From positions 1 through 23,743 of the forward strand of contig JBKPCR010000451.1 of the NCBI GenBank assembly GCA_046727435.1: DNA of 23,743 nucleotides, given 5' to 3'. Of the stretch, positions 14,555-20,930 are shown one piece after another. Within the stretch, counting starts at the first letter, position 1; the number at the start of each line of letters is the position of its first letter. The notes under the pieces were generated by a model. It was not told the DNA's origin and searched no databases. It saw nothing but the letters and a program-made list of their open reading frames with translations. A program made the translations under genes and the position numbers. The stretch comes from CAVPRW01 sp046727435 [NCBI: bacterium] (GTDB taxonomy: Bacteria; Tectomicrobia; Entotheonellia; J063).

Positions 14555-15388
14555 TCACCGGGCGCTGCCCGGCTCACGCGGGGCGTCGGCTGCCCAGTCT
14601 CTGAAGACCTGGGCAGTGTCCGCATCGGCCGGAAAGAAGCACTCGATACGCAGCTCCTGCACAGTCACATCCTGCGGCGTGCCGAGCGTAGCGATCGTGG
14701 TGAACAAGCGCAGTGACGTCTGGCCCTTGCGGAAGTACATCGCCAGCACCGGCGACGGCAGTTCCTCTAACGCCGGCACGTGCGACAAGGCCGGCACGCC
14801 GGGAGCGGCGAGGAGACGCTGCAGGAGCTCGGCGGTTTCCTGGGTTCCGTCGGCGATGGCGTCCGCCTGTACCCCGCGTAGGAAGTAGATGGCGACTTCT
14901 TGCCAATTGACGAGGAACGGACGGAGCCCATCGGGCGACATCAACCATTCTGCCATATTGACGGTGCCTGTGGACGCCGGAGCGGGCAATGGTCCCGTCA
15001 GAAAAGCCATGAGCCATCCTGCCCCCACGTTGGCGCGCAATACATTCCAGCGCCTGTCAACCACCATGGCGGGAAACGGCTCCTGCTGGGCCAGGATGTG
15101 ATCGAGCGCGTGGTTGACCGTCGCCAGTTCAGGTGCGGTGAGGTCGCTTTCCCGCCAGGCCGGTGCGAACCCGGCCGCCAACAGTAACGCATTCTGCTGC
15201 CGCAGCGGTACATCTAGCGCAGTGGCCAGGCGCAGCACCATCTCCCGGCTTGGCTGGGTGCGGCCCGACTCCAGGAAACTCACGTGGCGCTGCGGGGTGC
15301 CCACTGCGCCGGCCAAGTCGAGCTGTGACCGGCCGCGGTGCATGCGCCACCAGCGCAAGCGCGATCCGAAACTGGTAGGCATCTGCAT
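14555..15388 (-). CDS. XRE-family transcriptional regulator with MmyB-like ligand-binding domain
   Basis: 277 aa. The N-terminal helix-turn-helix (about residues 8-62) reads FGSRLRWWRMHRGRSQLDLA, then TPQRHVSFLESGRTQPSREMVLRLATAL. The C-terminal domain (about 95-270) has the MmyB-like pattern: PFPAMVVDRRWNVLRAN, NWQEVAIYFL, and LRLFTTIATLGTPQDVTVQELRIECFFPAD. Members of this group bind hydrophobic or acyl ligands and often control neighbouring oxidoreductases. GGAGG at 15396-15400 precedes ATG 15388 by 7 nt; a longer start at 15469 lacks this. It is intact although the genes around it are decayed. A TGACA-N7-TGTCA element at 15491-15507 may be its own operator. Confidence 0.88.
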   Translation of the reverse strand: MQMPTSFGSRLRWWRMHRGRSQLDLAGAVGTPQRHVSFLESGRTQPSREMVLRLATALDVPLRQQNALLLAAGFAPAWRESDLTAPELATVNHALDHILAQQEPFPAMVVDRRWNVLRANVGAGWLMAFLTGPLPAPASTGTVNMAEWLMSPDGLRPFLVNWQEVAIYFLRGVQADAIADGTQETAELLQRLLAAPGVPALSHVPALEELPSPVLAMYFRKGQTSLRLFTTIATLGTPQDVTVQELRIECFFPADADTAQVFRDWAADAPREPGSAR

Positions 15389-15490
15389 ACAGCTTCCTCC
15401 ATTGGGGGCCAAAGCAGCCAGGAGGTCTGCAGTGCCCCCTATCATCGCCCAGCGAGACTCTGAAGCCATTGGCCTCAGGGTCGGTCATGC

Positions 15491-15507
15491 TGACAATATA
15501 CGTGTCA
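15491..15507. promoter_or_regulatory. Candidate autoregulatory operator of the XRE gene
   Basis: TGACA, 7 nt, TGTCA. On the minus strand the centre contains TATATT (15500-15495), which could be a -10, with a distant TTGGCG at 19 bp. It lies about 105 bp upstream of the XRE ATG. The arms are short, so this is tentative. Confidence 0.3.
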
Positions 15508-15631
15508 TGCCCACCGGGACGCCAAGACACCTGAAAAGGGTGCTGAGTAGGCGCCCACTAAATATACGGCCAGCAGGAGGGTCCCGTCATGACCACGCAA
15601 GGCGCCGCGCCACCGCATCAGCCCCATAGGC

Positions 15632-16273
15632 TCATGGGCTCTCCTGTGCCCCCGCCCCCAGCTGGCGGATATCGTCCAACACGGTCTCCACCTCGAGGGC
15701 GCCGCCGAGGTATCGGTAGCGTACGATGCCTTCCCGGTCGATCAGGAACGTCCAAGCGGGGTGATCCACTTCACCCGCCGCGCGGCGTTTCACGGTCAGC
15801 CCAAACGCCTGCCAGACTGCCTGAACAGCCTGCGGACTGCCGGTCATAAACGCCCAGGAGGTGAGATTGGCGCCGTGGCGCTCGGCATGAGCCCGAAGGA
15901 CCGCTGGGGTGTCCACCTCCGGCTCCACGGTGACGGAAAGGAAGAACAGGTGGGGTCGTTCCCCCGGGGGTCAGGTGCTGCTGGAGCCCGGTCATGGCGG
16001 CTGTGATGAGCGGGCACACATCCGCGCATGTACTGTAGATGAAGGTCAGGAGCACCACCTTGCCACGAAGGTCCCTCAGGGCGAGCGGCTGGCCCAACTG
16101 ATCCACCAGCACGACCTCTGGGGCTGGCCCCTCAATGGCCTGCCTGACCATCGTTGAGGACGACTTGCGCGGGACCCCATGCGGCCATACACAGGACGCC
16201 GACAGGAGGGAGGCCCACCAGAACGAGGCCCCAAGGACCCCACTGTAGCGCCCTCCGCAGGGCCGGGGTGCAT
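15632..16273 (-). pseudogene. Frameshifted SCO1/SenC-type copper chaperone
   Basis: Three pieces in two or more frames spell one SCO protein. A hydrophobic N-terminal segment (WGPWGLVLVGLPPVGVL) is read in one frame that stops at 16132-16134. The core, APEVVLVDQLGQPLALRDLRGKVVLLTF then STCADVCPL with the CxxxC copper site, is read in a second frame. The remainder, LSVTVEPEVDTPAVLRAHAERHG to GEVDHPAWTFLIDREG with the conserved His, is read in a third piece. The 3' shift falls at about 15940-15962 and the 5' shift at about 16120-16150. All metal-binding residues survive, so loss is recent or the lesions are sequence errors. The intact protein would be a membrane-anchored factor for cytochrome oxidase CuA assembly. 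Confidence 0.75.
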
Positions 16274-16312
16274 ACCTCGCGCCCCGCTCCTCGGAGATGA
16301 TCGCGATGCCAG

Positions 16313-16714
16313 CTATGCACCGAATACCACCCGCGTCCCCGTCGATGGCAGGATGAGCTTCGTCGGCAGCTCGCACTCGATGGCCATGATCGTGTTCCAA
16401 CCGGTGCAGTGCATGGGGATGAGGTAATCGGGGTCGATCTCCTTGAACGCCGCCACTGTGTGGGCGACGATCTCATCCGGCGACGGTGCCAGGTGCCAGC
16501 CGCCAACCACGGCGTGGACCTTGTCGATCCCCGTCACCTTTTGGATCTGGCGGATGGAGTTGATGATCCCGGCATGGCCACAGGAAGAAATGATCACCAG
16601 CCCCCGATTCTTCACATGGTAGGCCGTGGCGTGCTCGCCCCAGAAGATGGCCATCACGAGCTCACCGGGCTTCGCCTCCACCAGAATCAATGATTGTGGC
16701 CCTGGCAGGGTGTT
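16313..16714 (-). pseudogene. MBL-fold metallohydrolase, C-terminal fragment
   Basis: The frame opens after a TAG at 16715-16717, with no ribosome binding site or good start. It reads TLPGPQSLILVEAKPGELVMAIFWGEHATAYHV, then GLVIISSCGHAGIINSIRQIQKVTG, VVGGWHLAP and DYLIPMHCTGWNTI. These are the C-terminal half of a metallo-beta-lactamase-fold enzyme, with the later metal-ligand histidines (SSCGHAG, MHCTGW). The N-terminal half, where HxHxDH should lie, is missing entirely, and the preceding 390 bp do not encode it. The fragment is therefore inactive. The sharp loss of similarity near 16715 marks a recombination or deletion junction. Confidence 0.75.
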
Positions 16715-16909
16715 CTATTGCGAGCCGAGCGTTCAATTAGTGCGAGCCGCAACAACTAGTCGCCGTGACCTCGTAAGGTGGCCCGCCGGGTCGCCTCGCA
16801 ACCGGGTCCACCATATCACCAAAAACGACGCAGACCCGACATCCGTTACGTCAGTGCGCAATGAAACCGACCGTGTGTGGCAGACAACATGAGACCCCTG
16901 ATGTGACGG

Positions 16910-16938
16910 TTGACACGCCCTGCCCACCCGCCTACACT
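16910..16938 (+). promoter_or_regulatory. Near-consensus promoter without a gene downstream
   Basis: TTGACA (16910-16915), 17 bp, TACACT (16933-16938). It points right, but the next gene in that direction is encoded on the opposite strand. Only an eight-codon frame (GTG AAG CGG TTT GCC GAC GGG CCC then TAG) follows. It may drive a small RNA or be the left-over promoter of a lost gene. Confidence 0.6.
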
Positions 16939-17012
16939 TGCCCCAGCACCAAGAGTACAGGATGTTGTGAAGCGGTTTGCCGACGGGCCCTAGTCTGTTG
17001 AGCTGGGATCAC

Positions 17013-17030
17013 GGTGCGGGCCCCCGCACC
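17013..17030 (+). repeat. GC-rich hairpin downstream of the orphan promoter
   Basis: GGTGCGGG, CC, CCCGCACC: 8-bp complementary arms (effectively a 7-bp stem with a 4-nt loop). No T-run follows, so termination is not assured. Its distance from the promoter would fit the 3' end of a transcript of about 85 nt. Confidence 0.5.
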
Positions 17031-17103
17031 CGCGCGCCACGATGCACGCGCAGCGCGCATAATCGCGGAGGCGCGGCAGCGTGTGCGCTTGACACGTGCT
17101 CGT

Positions 17104-17964
17104 TCATGGCTTGCCTGGCGCAATGCACCACATGAAGGATTGGATATCAATCATGTCTCGGGGCGAGAGTCCCACGAGTGCCGCCTTCAGATAATTCGCA
17201 AATGCCAAGACAGATCTGTATGTCCGCCAATTGAGGGCCGGCCGATAGTTGATTTCAAAGCCCGAGATCTCTGCGGTCTTTTGCGTGACGAGGGGCTTGA
17301 GAAACATATACTCTTCCGGGTAGACGATGAACAGAAAGTAGGTGGCGATGGTCCATTTCGCCGCGCCGATACCCTCCAGTATATCGGCGTATCTCTCGAA
17401 TCTCGATTGAAGGTCGTCGTCCCCATAGAGGAGGTGAAACAGTGCCGTGGCAAAAGCCTGCTGATTTGCCGGCAATTGAAGACCATCCTTGAGTGCCATC
17501 TTCTCATTCGGGAAAATCAGGTTGGTCTCGCCGGCAACAGACAACGCGCGGCGACACACTTCCGTGCCATCGTTCGCTGACAGCAAACGAGCCAGTTCAC
17601 TCTTGCTGAGGAGGTCCTGTGCGACCTGATGGGCGTGAATTTTGTAATCGCGTTCCTCTTTCACGAAACGGTCATCGTAGAACCCTTGGGGATATCGTTC
17701 ACGGAATCGCTCGATAGACTCGGGTAAGCTTTGATACCGATGACGATCGATTTTCTCAGGCACGCGGAGGTTGTCGAGAATAGGATGCGCCGCCTCGTCC
17801 TTCGGAATGCATTCGAGCGTGACATGTTTGAGGGAGAGCGTCTTTTCCCCGGTTCCGACGAAAAATACTCGGACCGTCTCCCCATTGGAGTCTTCAAGGA
17901 CCTCACCGAGACCCCACTCGGCTTTGATGGGATGTCTCACGCGATCGTCTTTCTTGAGCCACAT
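17104..17964 (-). CDS. DUF3553 domain protein
   Basis: 286 aa. Residues about 1-53 form a DUF3553 beta-barrel module: KKDDRVRHPIKAEWGLGEVLE, VRVFFVGTGEKTLSLKHVTLE. This type of module resembles CarD/Tudor-like folds found in nucleic-acid-associated proteins. The larger C-terminal part (about 60-286) is helical and ends in a conserved-looking block: GAAKWTIATYFLFIVYPEEYMFLKP, INYRPALNWRTY, and LSPRDMIDIQSFMWCIAP. I do not know a function for it. AGGAGG at 17973-17978 is 8 nt from ATG 17964; the longer open frame to 18105 is disfavoured. It lies downstream of cspA on the same strand with hairpins between, so it probably has its own promoter. Confidence 0.75.
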   Translation of the reverse strand: MWLKKDDRVRHPIKAEWGLGEVLEDSNGETVRVFFVGTGEKTLSLKHVTLECIPKDEAAHPILDNLRVPEKIDRHRYQSLPESIERFRERYPQGFYDDRFVKEERDYKIHAHQVAQDLLSKSELARLLSANDGTEVCRRALSVAGETNLIFPNEKMALKDGLQLPANQQAFATALFHLLYGDDDLQSRFERYADILEGIGAAKWTIATYFLFIVYPEEYMFLKPLVTQKTAEISGFEINYRPALNWRTYRSVLAFANYLKAALVGLSPRDMIDIQSFMWCIAPGKP

Positions 17965-18270
17965 ACGATTTTCCTCCTCAAAGCTCGCCATGGCAAAGCA
18001 CATCAGAGATGCCTTTAGGTTGGTGCGGAATTCACGCGGCTCACCGTGGGTGCACCTGCTCGAAGAGCCACCATGGCAGACAGAGGCAGGGTGCCTGTTC
18101 CACATGTTTCAGAAGCAACGTGTGCACATCTGCGGAGTGAGACCGCTCCCGCGAGCCGACTTCACTCCGCACCGGCGTACATAATGGTGGGGCTTCGGCA
18201 CTGTTGCTGACAAGGGGGAGAGGATCCCTCCCCGCCCCTCGTCATGGCAGAAGCGGGGAGAGACGAGGGA
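17965..18270. other. Region between cspA and the DUF3553 gene
   Basis: About 306 bp, no gene. Nearest the cspA stop it contains nested inverted repeats (18215-18269). The remainder should hold the minus-strand promoter of the DUF3553 gene, but I found no convincing hexamer pair. Confidence 0.5.
18215..18269 (-). terminator. Inverted repeats after cspA, candidate terminator
   Basis: GGGGAG, 7 nt (including GGATCC), CTCCCC at 18215-18233, and CCCTCGTC/GACGAGGG arms at 18236-18243 and 18262-18269. They follow the cspA stop in its direction of transcription. The U-tract after the GC-rich stem is weak (CTTGTC on the minus strand), so termination may need Rho or be partial. Confidence 0.4.
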
Positions 18271-18489
18271 TTAGCTCGCAGCGGTCGTCGTCTTTTTCAC
18301 GGACTGGGCTTGCGGCCCTTTGGGACCCTGGGTGACCGAAAACTCGACCTGGTCGCCTTCATTCAAGGACTTGTAGCCGGTCGTGTCGCTAATCGCCGAG
18401 TAATGGACGAAGACATCCGGCCCATTGTCCTGCGTGATAAAGCCAAAGCCTTTGTCCGCATTAAACCACTTCACGGTTCCGTTCGCCAT
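18271..18489 (-). CDS. cspA: Cold-shock domain protein (CspA family)
   Basis: 72 aa single cold-shock domain with a short Thr/Ala tail. RNP1 is KGFGFI (residues 13-18) and RNP2 is VFVHY (26-30). The N-terminus [10 protein letters not shown] is typical. It binds single-stranded RNA and DNA in the cytoplasm, melting RNA structure at low temperature or acting as a growth-phase chaperone. AGGAGGA at 18497-18503, 7 nt before the ATG, sets the start; the longer frame to 18561 is 5' leader. The leader is about 148 nt and contains a full intrinsic terminator (18549-18586) downstream of the promoter at 18644-18672, which suggests transcription attenuation or antitermination. Confidence 0.93.
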   Translation of the reverse strand: MANGTVKWFNADKGFGFITQDNGPDVFVHYSAISDTTGYKSLNEGDQVEFSVTQGPKGPQAQSVKKTTTAAS

Positions 18490-18548
18490 GGGGTGATCCT
18501 CCTGGCATGGGATGGAAAGAAGGCCGCCACACATGAGCGGAGGATCAT

Positions 18549-18586
18549 AAAAAAGCCGCACCCGGCCCTGATATCGCCGATGCGGC
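18549..18586 (-). terminator. Intrinsic terminator inside the cspA leader
   Basis: On the minus strand GCCGCA-TCGGC, a 9-nt loop, GCCGG-(bulged G)-TGCGGC, then six T. The 11-bp stem with one bulge and one wobble plus the T-run is a textbook intrinsic terminator. It lies about 60 nt upstream of the cspA ATG and about 50 nt after the predicted start site. Confidence 0.8.
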
Positions 18587-18643
18587 CCCTTGATACCTCA
18601 CGAGCACTTTTATCGAGCTGGCGACTGAAAAATACTAGACGCC

Positions 18644-18672
18644 AGTATAGCAGATGCGAGACCCAGAAGCAA
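18644..18672 (-). promoter_or_regulatory. cspA promoter
   Basis: On the minus strand TTGCTT (18672-18667), 17 bp, TATACT (18649-18644) with TGC just before it (extended -10). The -35 is only 5 bp from the left end of the IS at 18678, so sequence upstream of -40 is now IS DNA. Confidence 0.6.
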
Positions 18673-18677
18673 AAATC

Positions 18678-18749
18678 CACATTCCATCGGATTTAGTGGT
18701 GACATCCTGAGCCCTTCACGATGATCTTGAGATTGCAACGAGTTATCCC
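18678..18749 (+). repeat. IS left terminal inverted repeat
   Basis: 72 bp, matching the reverse complement of 20096-20167 with mismatches only at repeat positions 22, 32 and 62. Confidence 0.85.
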
Positions 18750-18797
18750 CATTGTGTCTCATCAGCTGACGACACCTGATGATCTGGGGGTGACACC

Positions 18798-20081
18798 TTG
18801 GGCAAAGCAGCCACACAGACACGGCACAACCATACGATCACGGTCGATTTCCATGATGAAACGACCTACTTTCAGCTCCTTGGTAACGGCAAGGCGTTTG
18901 TCGAATGTGTCCTCGCCTTCGTCCTGTCTCCTGGCTTTCAGCTCAAACACCAGGCGACTTGTAGTGGTGGCGGGTGCCTGACGCGCCACTCCCATTATGT
19001 CCGTATCCGCCTGGGTGGGGTCACCATCTGGCGTCTCCAATGTACGAGGTGCAAAGTGGTATTCACCGTCCTGCCCCACTTTGTCTTGCGCTATCGGCAG
19101 ATGCGTCCTGAGGTCGCCCGCAACGCCCTATTGGCAATGCATGGTGGACTGAGTTTGGAGCGGTGTGCGGTGATCTGGCATATCTCGTCCATGTCCCTTC
19201 ATCGCCTGGTCTGCGCCCTTGGCCACCAGAGCTTCGTGATGGTGCTAACGCGGTATGGTCTACCGCTGCCGACCTATTTCCTGGCCGATGAAAAGCACAG
19301 TCGTTGTCTCACCGACAAAGTGTATCTGCCCACGATTGTCACCGGGCGTGTCATCTGGCATCTGGGGTACACTGAGGACGCCAGTGCGGCAGCCTTTACG
19401 CAGTCGTATGAGGAGTTCCAACGTGCAGCGGTCCACCAGGAGCCGACGTATCAGGTCCGGGGGATTCTGACCGATGGATTCGACAGCACCACCAAGAGCA
19501 TGCGCACGCTCTTTCCTGGTGTGCGCCTCGGGAACTGTCTGCGCCACGCACTCAACAAGCTCCCTGGGAAACTGACAGCCATCGCGTGGCCGGTCCGCAA
19601 GGCTTTGCGTTCGCAGTTTCACACCTTGTGGTACCGGGCGCGCCAGCGCAAGGGCCTGCGCGTGTTTGCGCTGGGTCAACGATTACGCCACTTTGCCGAT
19701 CATGTCGCATACACCGCAGGGGAGACCAACGGCAACCGTGTGCGCCAGTGGTTTCAGGACAAGAAAGCGGGCTGGTATGCGGTGCTCGAAGACCCGCAGA
19801 TGCCAGTGACGAGCACTCTCCTGGATCAAGAGCACAACGCGATGGACCAAAAGCTATTCATGATGAAAGGGTTTCATCATCCAGGGGGCAGCCAACAAGC
19901 GTTTCTCACTGGGTTGGCGCACCTCTACAACCTGATACCATATCAGCGCCGGGCCAAGCATCGGGGCCAATGTGGGGTCGAAGTGGAAGGCGGGCGATTA
20001 CCGACCCAAGACTGGTTCCTCAATCTGCAAATCCTCACCTCTGGAGGCTTTCAGGGAGCGGTGACACGCCTCCAGCACTAA
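18798..20081 (+). CDS. Transposase, Zn-finger plus DDE type
   Basis: 427 aa from a TTG with GGGGGTG just upstream; no in-frame ATG occurs before the conserved part, so TTG is the likely start. A putative zinc ribbon uses Cys55, Cys60, Cys82 and Cys85 (TCSGGGC, QCTRCK). The catalytic core offers Asp164 (FLADEKHSRC), Asp226 (GILTDGFDSTTKSMR) and Glu345 (LLDQEHNAMD) as a plausible DDE triad with helices between. The C-terminus reads KGFHHPGGSQQAFLTGLAHLYNLIPYQRRAKH. The overall pattern is ISL3-like at the N-terminus, but the family is uncertain. The last codons overlap an internal copy of the IS end sequence. Confidence 0.85.
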   Translation: MGKAATQTRHNHTITVDFHDETTYFQLLGNGKAFVECVLAFVLSPGFQLKHQATCSGGGCLTRHSHYVRIRLGGVTIWRLQCTRCKVVFTVLPHFVLRYRQMRPEVARNALLAMHGGLSLERCAVIWHISSMSLHRLVCALGHQSFVMVLTRYGLPLPTYFLADEKHSRCLTDKVYLPTIVTGRVIWHLGYTEDASAAAFTQSYEEFQRAAVHQEPTYQVRGILTDGFDSTTKSMRTLFPGVRLGNCLRHALNKLPGKLTAIAWPVRKALRSQFHTLWYRARQRKGLRVFALGQRLRHFADHVAYTAGETNGNRVRQWFQDKKAGWYAVLEDPQMPVTSTLLDQEHNAMDQKLFMMKGFHHPGGSQQAFLTGLAHLYNLIPYQRRAKHRGQCGVEVEGGRLPTQDWFLNLQILTSGGFQGAVTRLQH

Positions 20082-20096
20082 ATTCGATGGAATGTG
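20073..20096 (+). repeat. Internal copy of the IS end (24 bp)
   Basis: Repeats the outermost 24 bp of the right end (20144-20167) in direct orientation, 71 bp inward, with one mismatch. The left end has no such internal copy. It may be a second transposase-binding site or a trace of an earlier end. Confidence 0.8.
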
Positions 20097-20167
20097 GGAT
20101 AACTCATTGCAATCTCAAGATCATCGTGAAGGGCTGAGGATGTCAGCACTAAATCCGATGGAATGTG
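20096..20167 (-). repeat. IS right terminal inverted repeat
   Basis: 72 bp, reverse complement of 18678-18749 at 69 positions. It marks the right boundary; similarity stops at 20168. Confidence 0.85.
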
Positions 20168-20182
20168 ATAAGGGTAAGTGAT

Positions 20183-20196
20183 CAGGGGAACCCCTG
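20183..20196. repeat. Small inverted repeat upstream of higBA
   Basis: CAGGGG, AA, CCCCTG between the IS end and the higBA promoter. It could be a second operator or a barrier hairpin; there is no T-run. Confidence 0.5.
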
Positions 20197-20211
20197 GGGG
20201 AGTCTGTACCT

Positions 20212-20230
20212 CAGTACGCTTGACGTACTG
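20212..20230 (+). promoter_or_regulatory. HigA-type operator overlapping the higBA -35 box
   Basis: CAGTACG, CTTGA, CGTACTG: perfect 7-bp arms around 5 nt. It covers the -35 TTGACG (20220-20225), where a dimeric antitoxin bound to the palindrome would block RNA polymerase. Confidence 0.6.
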
Positions 20231-20249
20231 TGTCTTTTTCTGCTATTGT
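20220..20249 (+). promoter_or_regulatory. higBA promoter
   Basis: TTGACG (20220-20225), 18 bp, TATTGT (20244-20249) preceded by TGC. The predicted start is close to the higB ATG at 20256, so the leader is very short, which fits the lack of a clear higB Shine-Dalgarno. Confidence 0.6.
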
Positions 20250-20255
20250 GAAGAC

Positions 20256-20534
20256 ATGATCCAGAGCTTCCGTGATCGTGATACCGAGCGGCTCTTTCAC
20301 GGGCATGTCATACACAAGTGGCGAGCCTTCGCACGCCAAGCGGAAAAGCGTTTGCGGATCCTCGATGCCGCCGACACACTGCGGGCCCTAGCAATGCTTC
20401 CTAGCAACCACCTCGAACCGCTTAAGAAAGAGCGCCATGGACAGCACAGTATTCGGATCAATGATCAATGGCGGGTATGTTTTGTCTGGCGCAAAGACGG
20501 TGCTTATCAGGTTGAGATCACAGATTACCACTAG
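20256..20534 (+). CDS. higB: HigB toxin (RelE/ParE superfamily)
   Basis: 92 aa from MIQSFRDRDTERLFHG. Family blocks are ALAMLPSNHLEPLKKERHGQHSIRINDQWRVCFVW and the C-terminal VEITDYH. These are the signatures of the HigB-1/killer-protein group, ribosome-dependent mRNA endonucleases that act in the cytoplasm. Basic residues near the active face (KERHGQ, RINDQWR) and the terminal DYH are all present, so it should be active. The longer open frame from 20178 overlaps the promoter and is not used. The stop at 20532-20534 is 12 bp before higA, with toxin first as is usual for hig loci. It is paired with higA and repressed through the operator at 20212-20230. Confidence 0.9.
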   Translation: MIQSFRDRDTERLFHGHVIHKWRAFARQAEKRLRILDAADTLRALAMLPSNHLEPLKKERHGQHSIRINDQWRVCFVWRKDGAYQVEITDYH

Positions 20535-20546
20535 AGGAGAGATACT

Positions 20547-20846
20547 ATGGCACGCACGCCCATTCACCCCGGCGAAATTCTCGGCGATGAGCTGCGTGAG
20601 CTCGGCGTGAGTGCCGCTGAGCTGGCCCGACTCATCCATGTCCCAGCGAATCGGGTGTCACAAATTCTTCGTGGCAAACGCGATATTACGGCAGACACTG
20701 CGCTCCGGTTAGGCCGCTGGTTCGGCACGGGTCCCCAGTTGTGGCTGAATCTGCAGTACGCCTATGACCTAGACGTGGCCCAGCAACAGCTCGGCGAGGC
20801 GCTCAATGTGATCGAGCCCCGTACTCCCGAGACGGCGCACGCCTAG
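20547..20846 (+). CDS. higA: HigA antitoxin (XRE-type)
   Basis: 99 aa. It starts MARTPIHPGEILGDELRELG, the HigA/VapI signature, followed by a helix-turn-helix (SAAELARLIHVPANRVSQILRGKRDITADTALRLGRWFG) and QLWLNLQYAYDL. It neutralises HigB by direct binding and represses the operon, alone or with HigB. GAGGAGA at 20534-20540, overlapping the higB stop, is 6 nt before the ATG. The full expected length (about 95-105 aa) is present. The operon begins 45 bp from the IS right end, and its promoter and operator are undamaged. Confidence 0.92.
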   Translation: MARTPIHPGEILGDELRELGVSAAELARLIHVPANRVSQILRGKRDITADTALRLGRWFGTGPQLWLNLQYAYDLDVAQQQLGEALNVIEPRTPETAHA

Positions 20847-20930
20847 ACCCTGTAACCCAAGAGATATACTGCGGTAGGTGTTAGGCAAGCAGCAAGCGAG
20901 GTGCCCATAGGCAGGAAGTGGAGGTCACTA

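Larger units (their letters stand above)
16715..17103. other. Intergenic region with an orphan promoter
   Basis: About 390 bp with no gene. It starts at the breakpoint of the MBL fragment. It holds a near-consensus plus-strand promoter (16910-16938) and, about 70-85 nt after its expected start site, the hairpin at 17013-17030. The sequence then becomes very GC-rich up to the stop of the DUF3553 gene. Confidence 0.5.
18678..20167 (+). mobile_element. Complete insertion sequence with about 72-bp terminal inverted repeats
   Basis: A 1490-bp element. The left end 18678-18749 and the right end 20096-20167 are reverse complements at 69 of 72 positions. They begin CACATTCCATCGG. A single transposase gene fills the interior. 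The right end carries a second copy of the outermost 24 bp (20073-20096, one mismatch), overlapping the transposase stop. No target-site duplication is obvious between the flanks (..aaaatc and ataagg..). The long ends and the Zn-finger DDE transposase do not let me name an IS family with confidence. The frame is intact, so the element may be active. Confidence 0.85.

Noticed and set aside
15589-15849. Plus-strand ORF with a good AGGAGGG 8 nt before its ATG.
   Set aside because: After the first codons it is antisense to the SCO gene and Pro/Arg-rich; at most the ribosome binding site of a lost gene remains.
17014-17580. 188-aa plus-strand open frame that the orphan promoter could drive.
   Set aside because: Most of it is antisense to the DUF3553 gene and it has no recognisable protein features or ribosome binding site.
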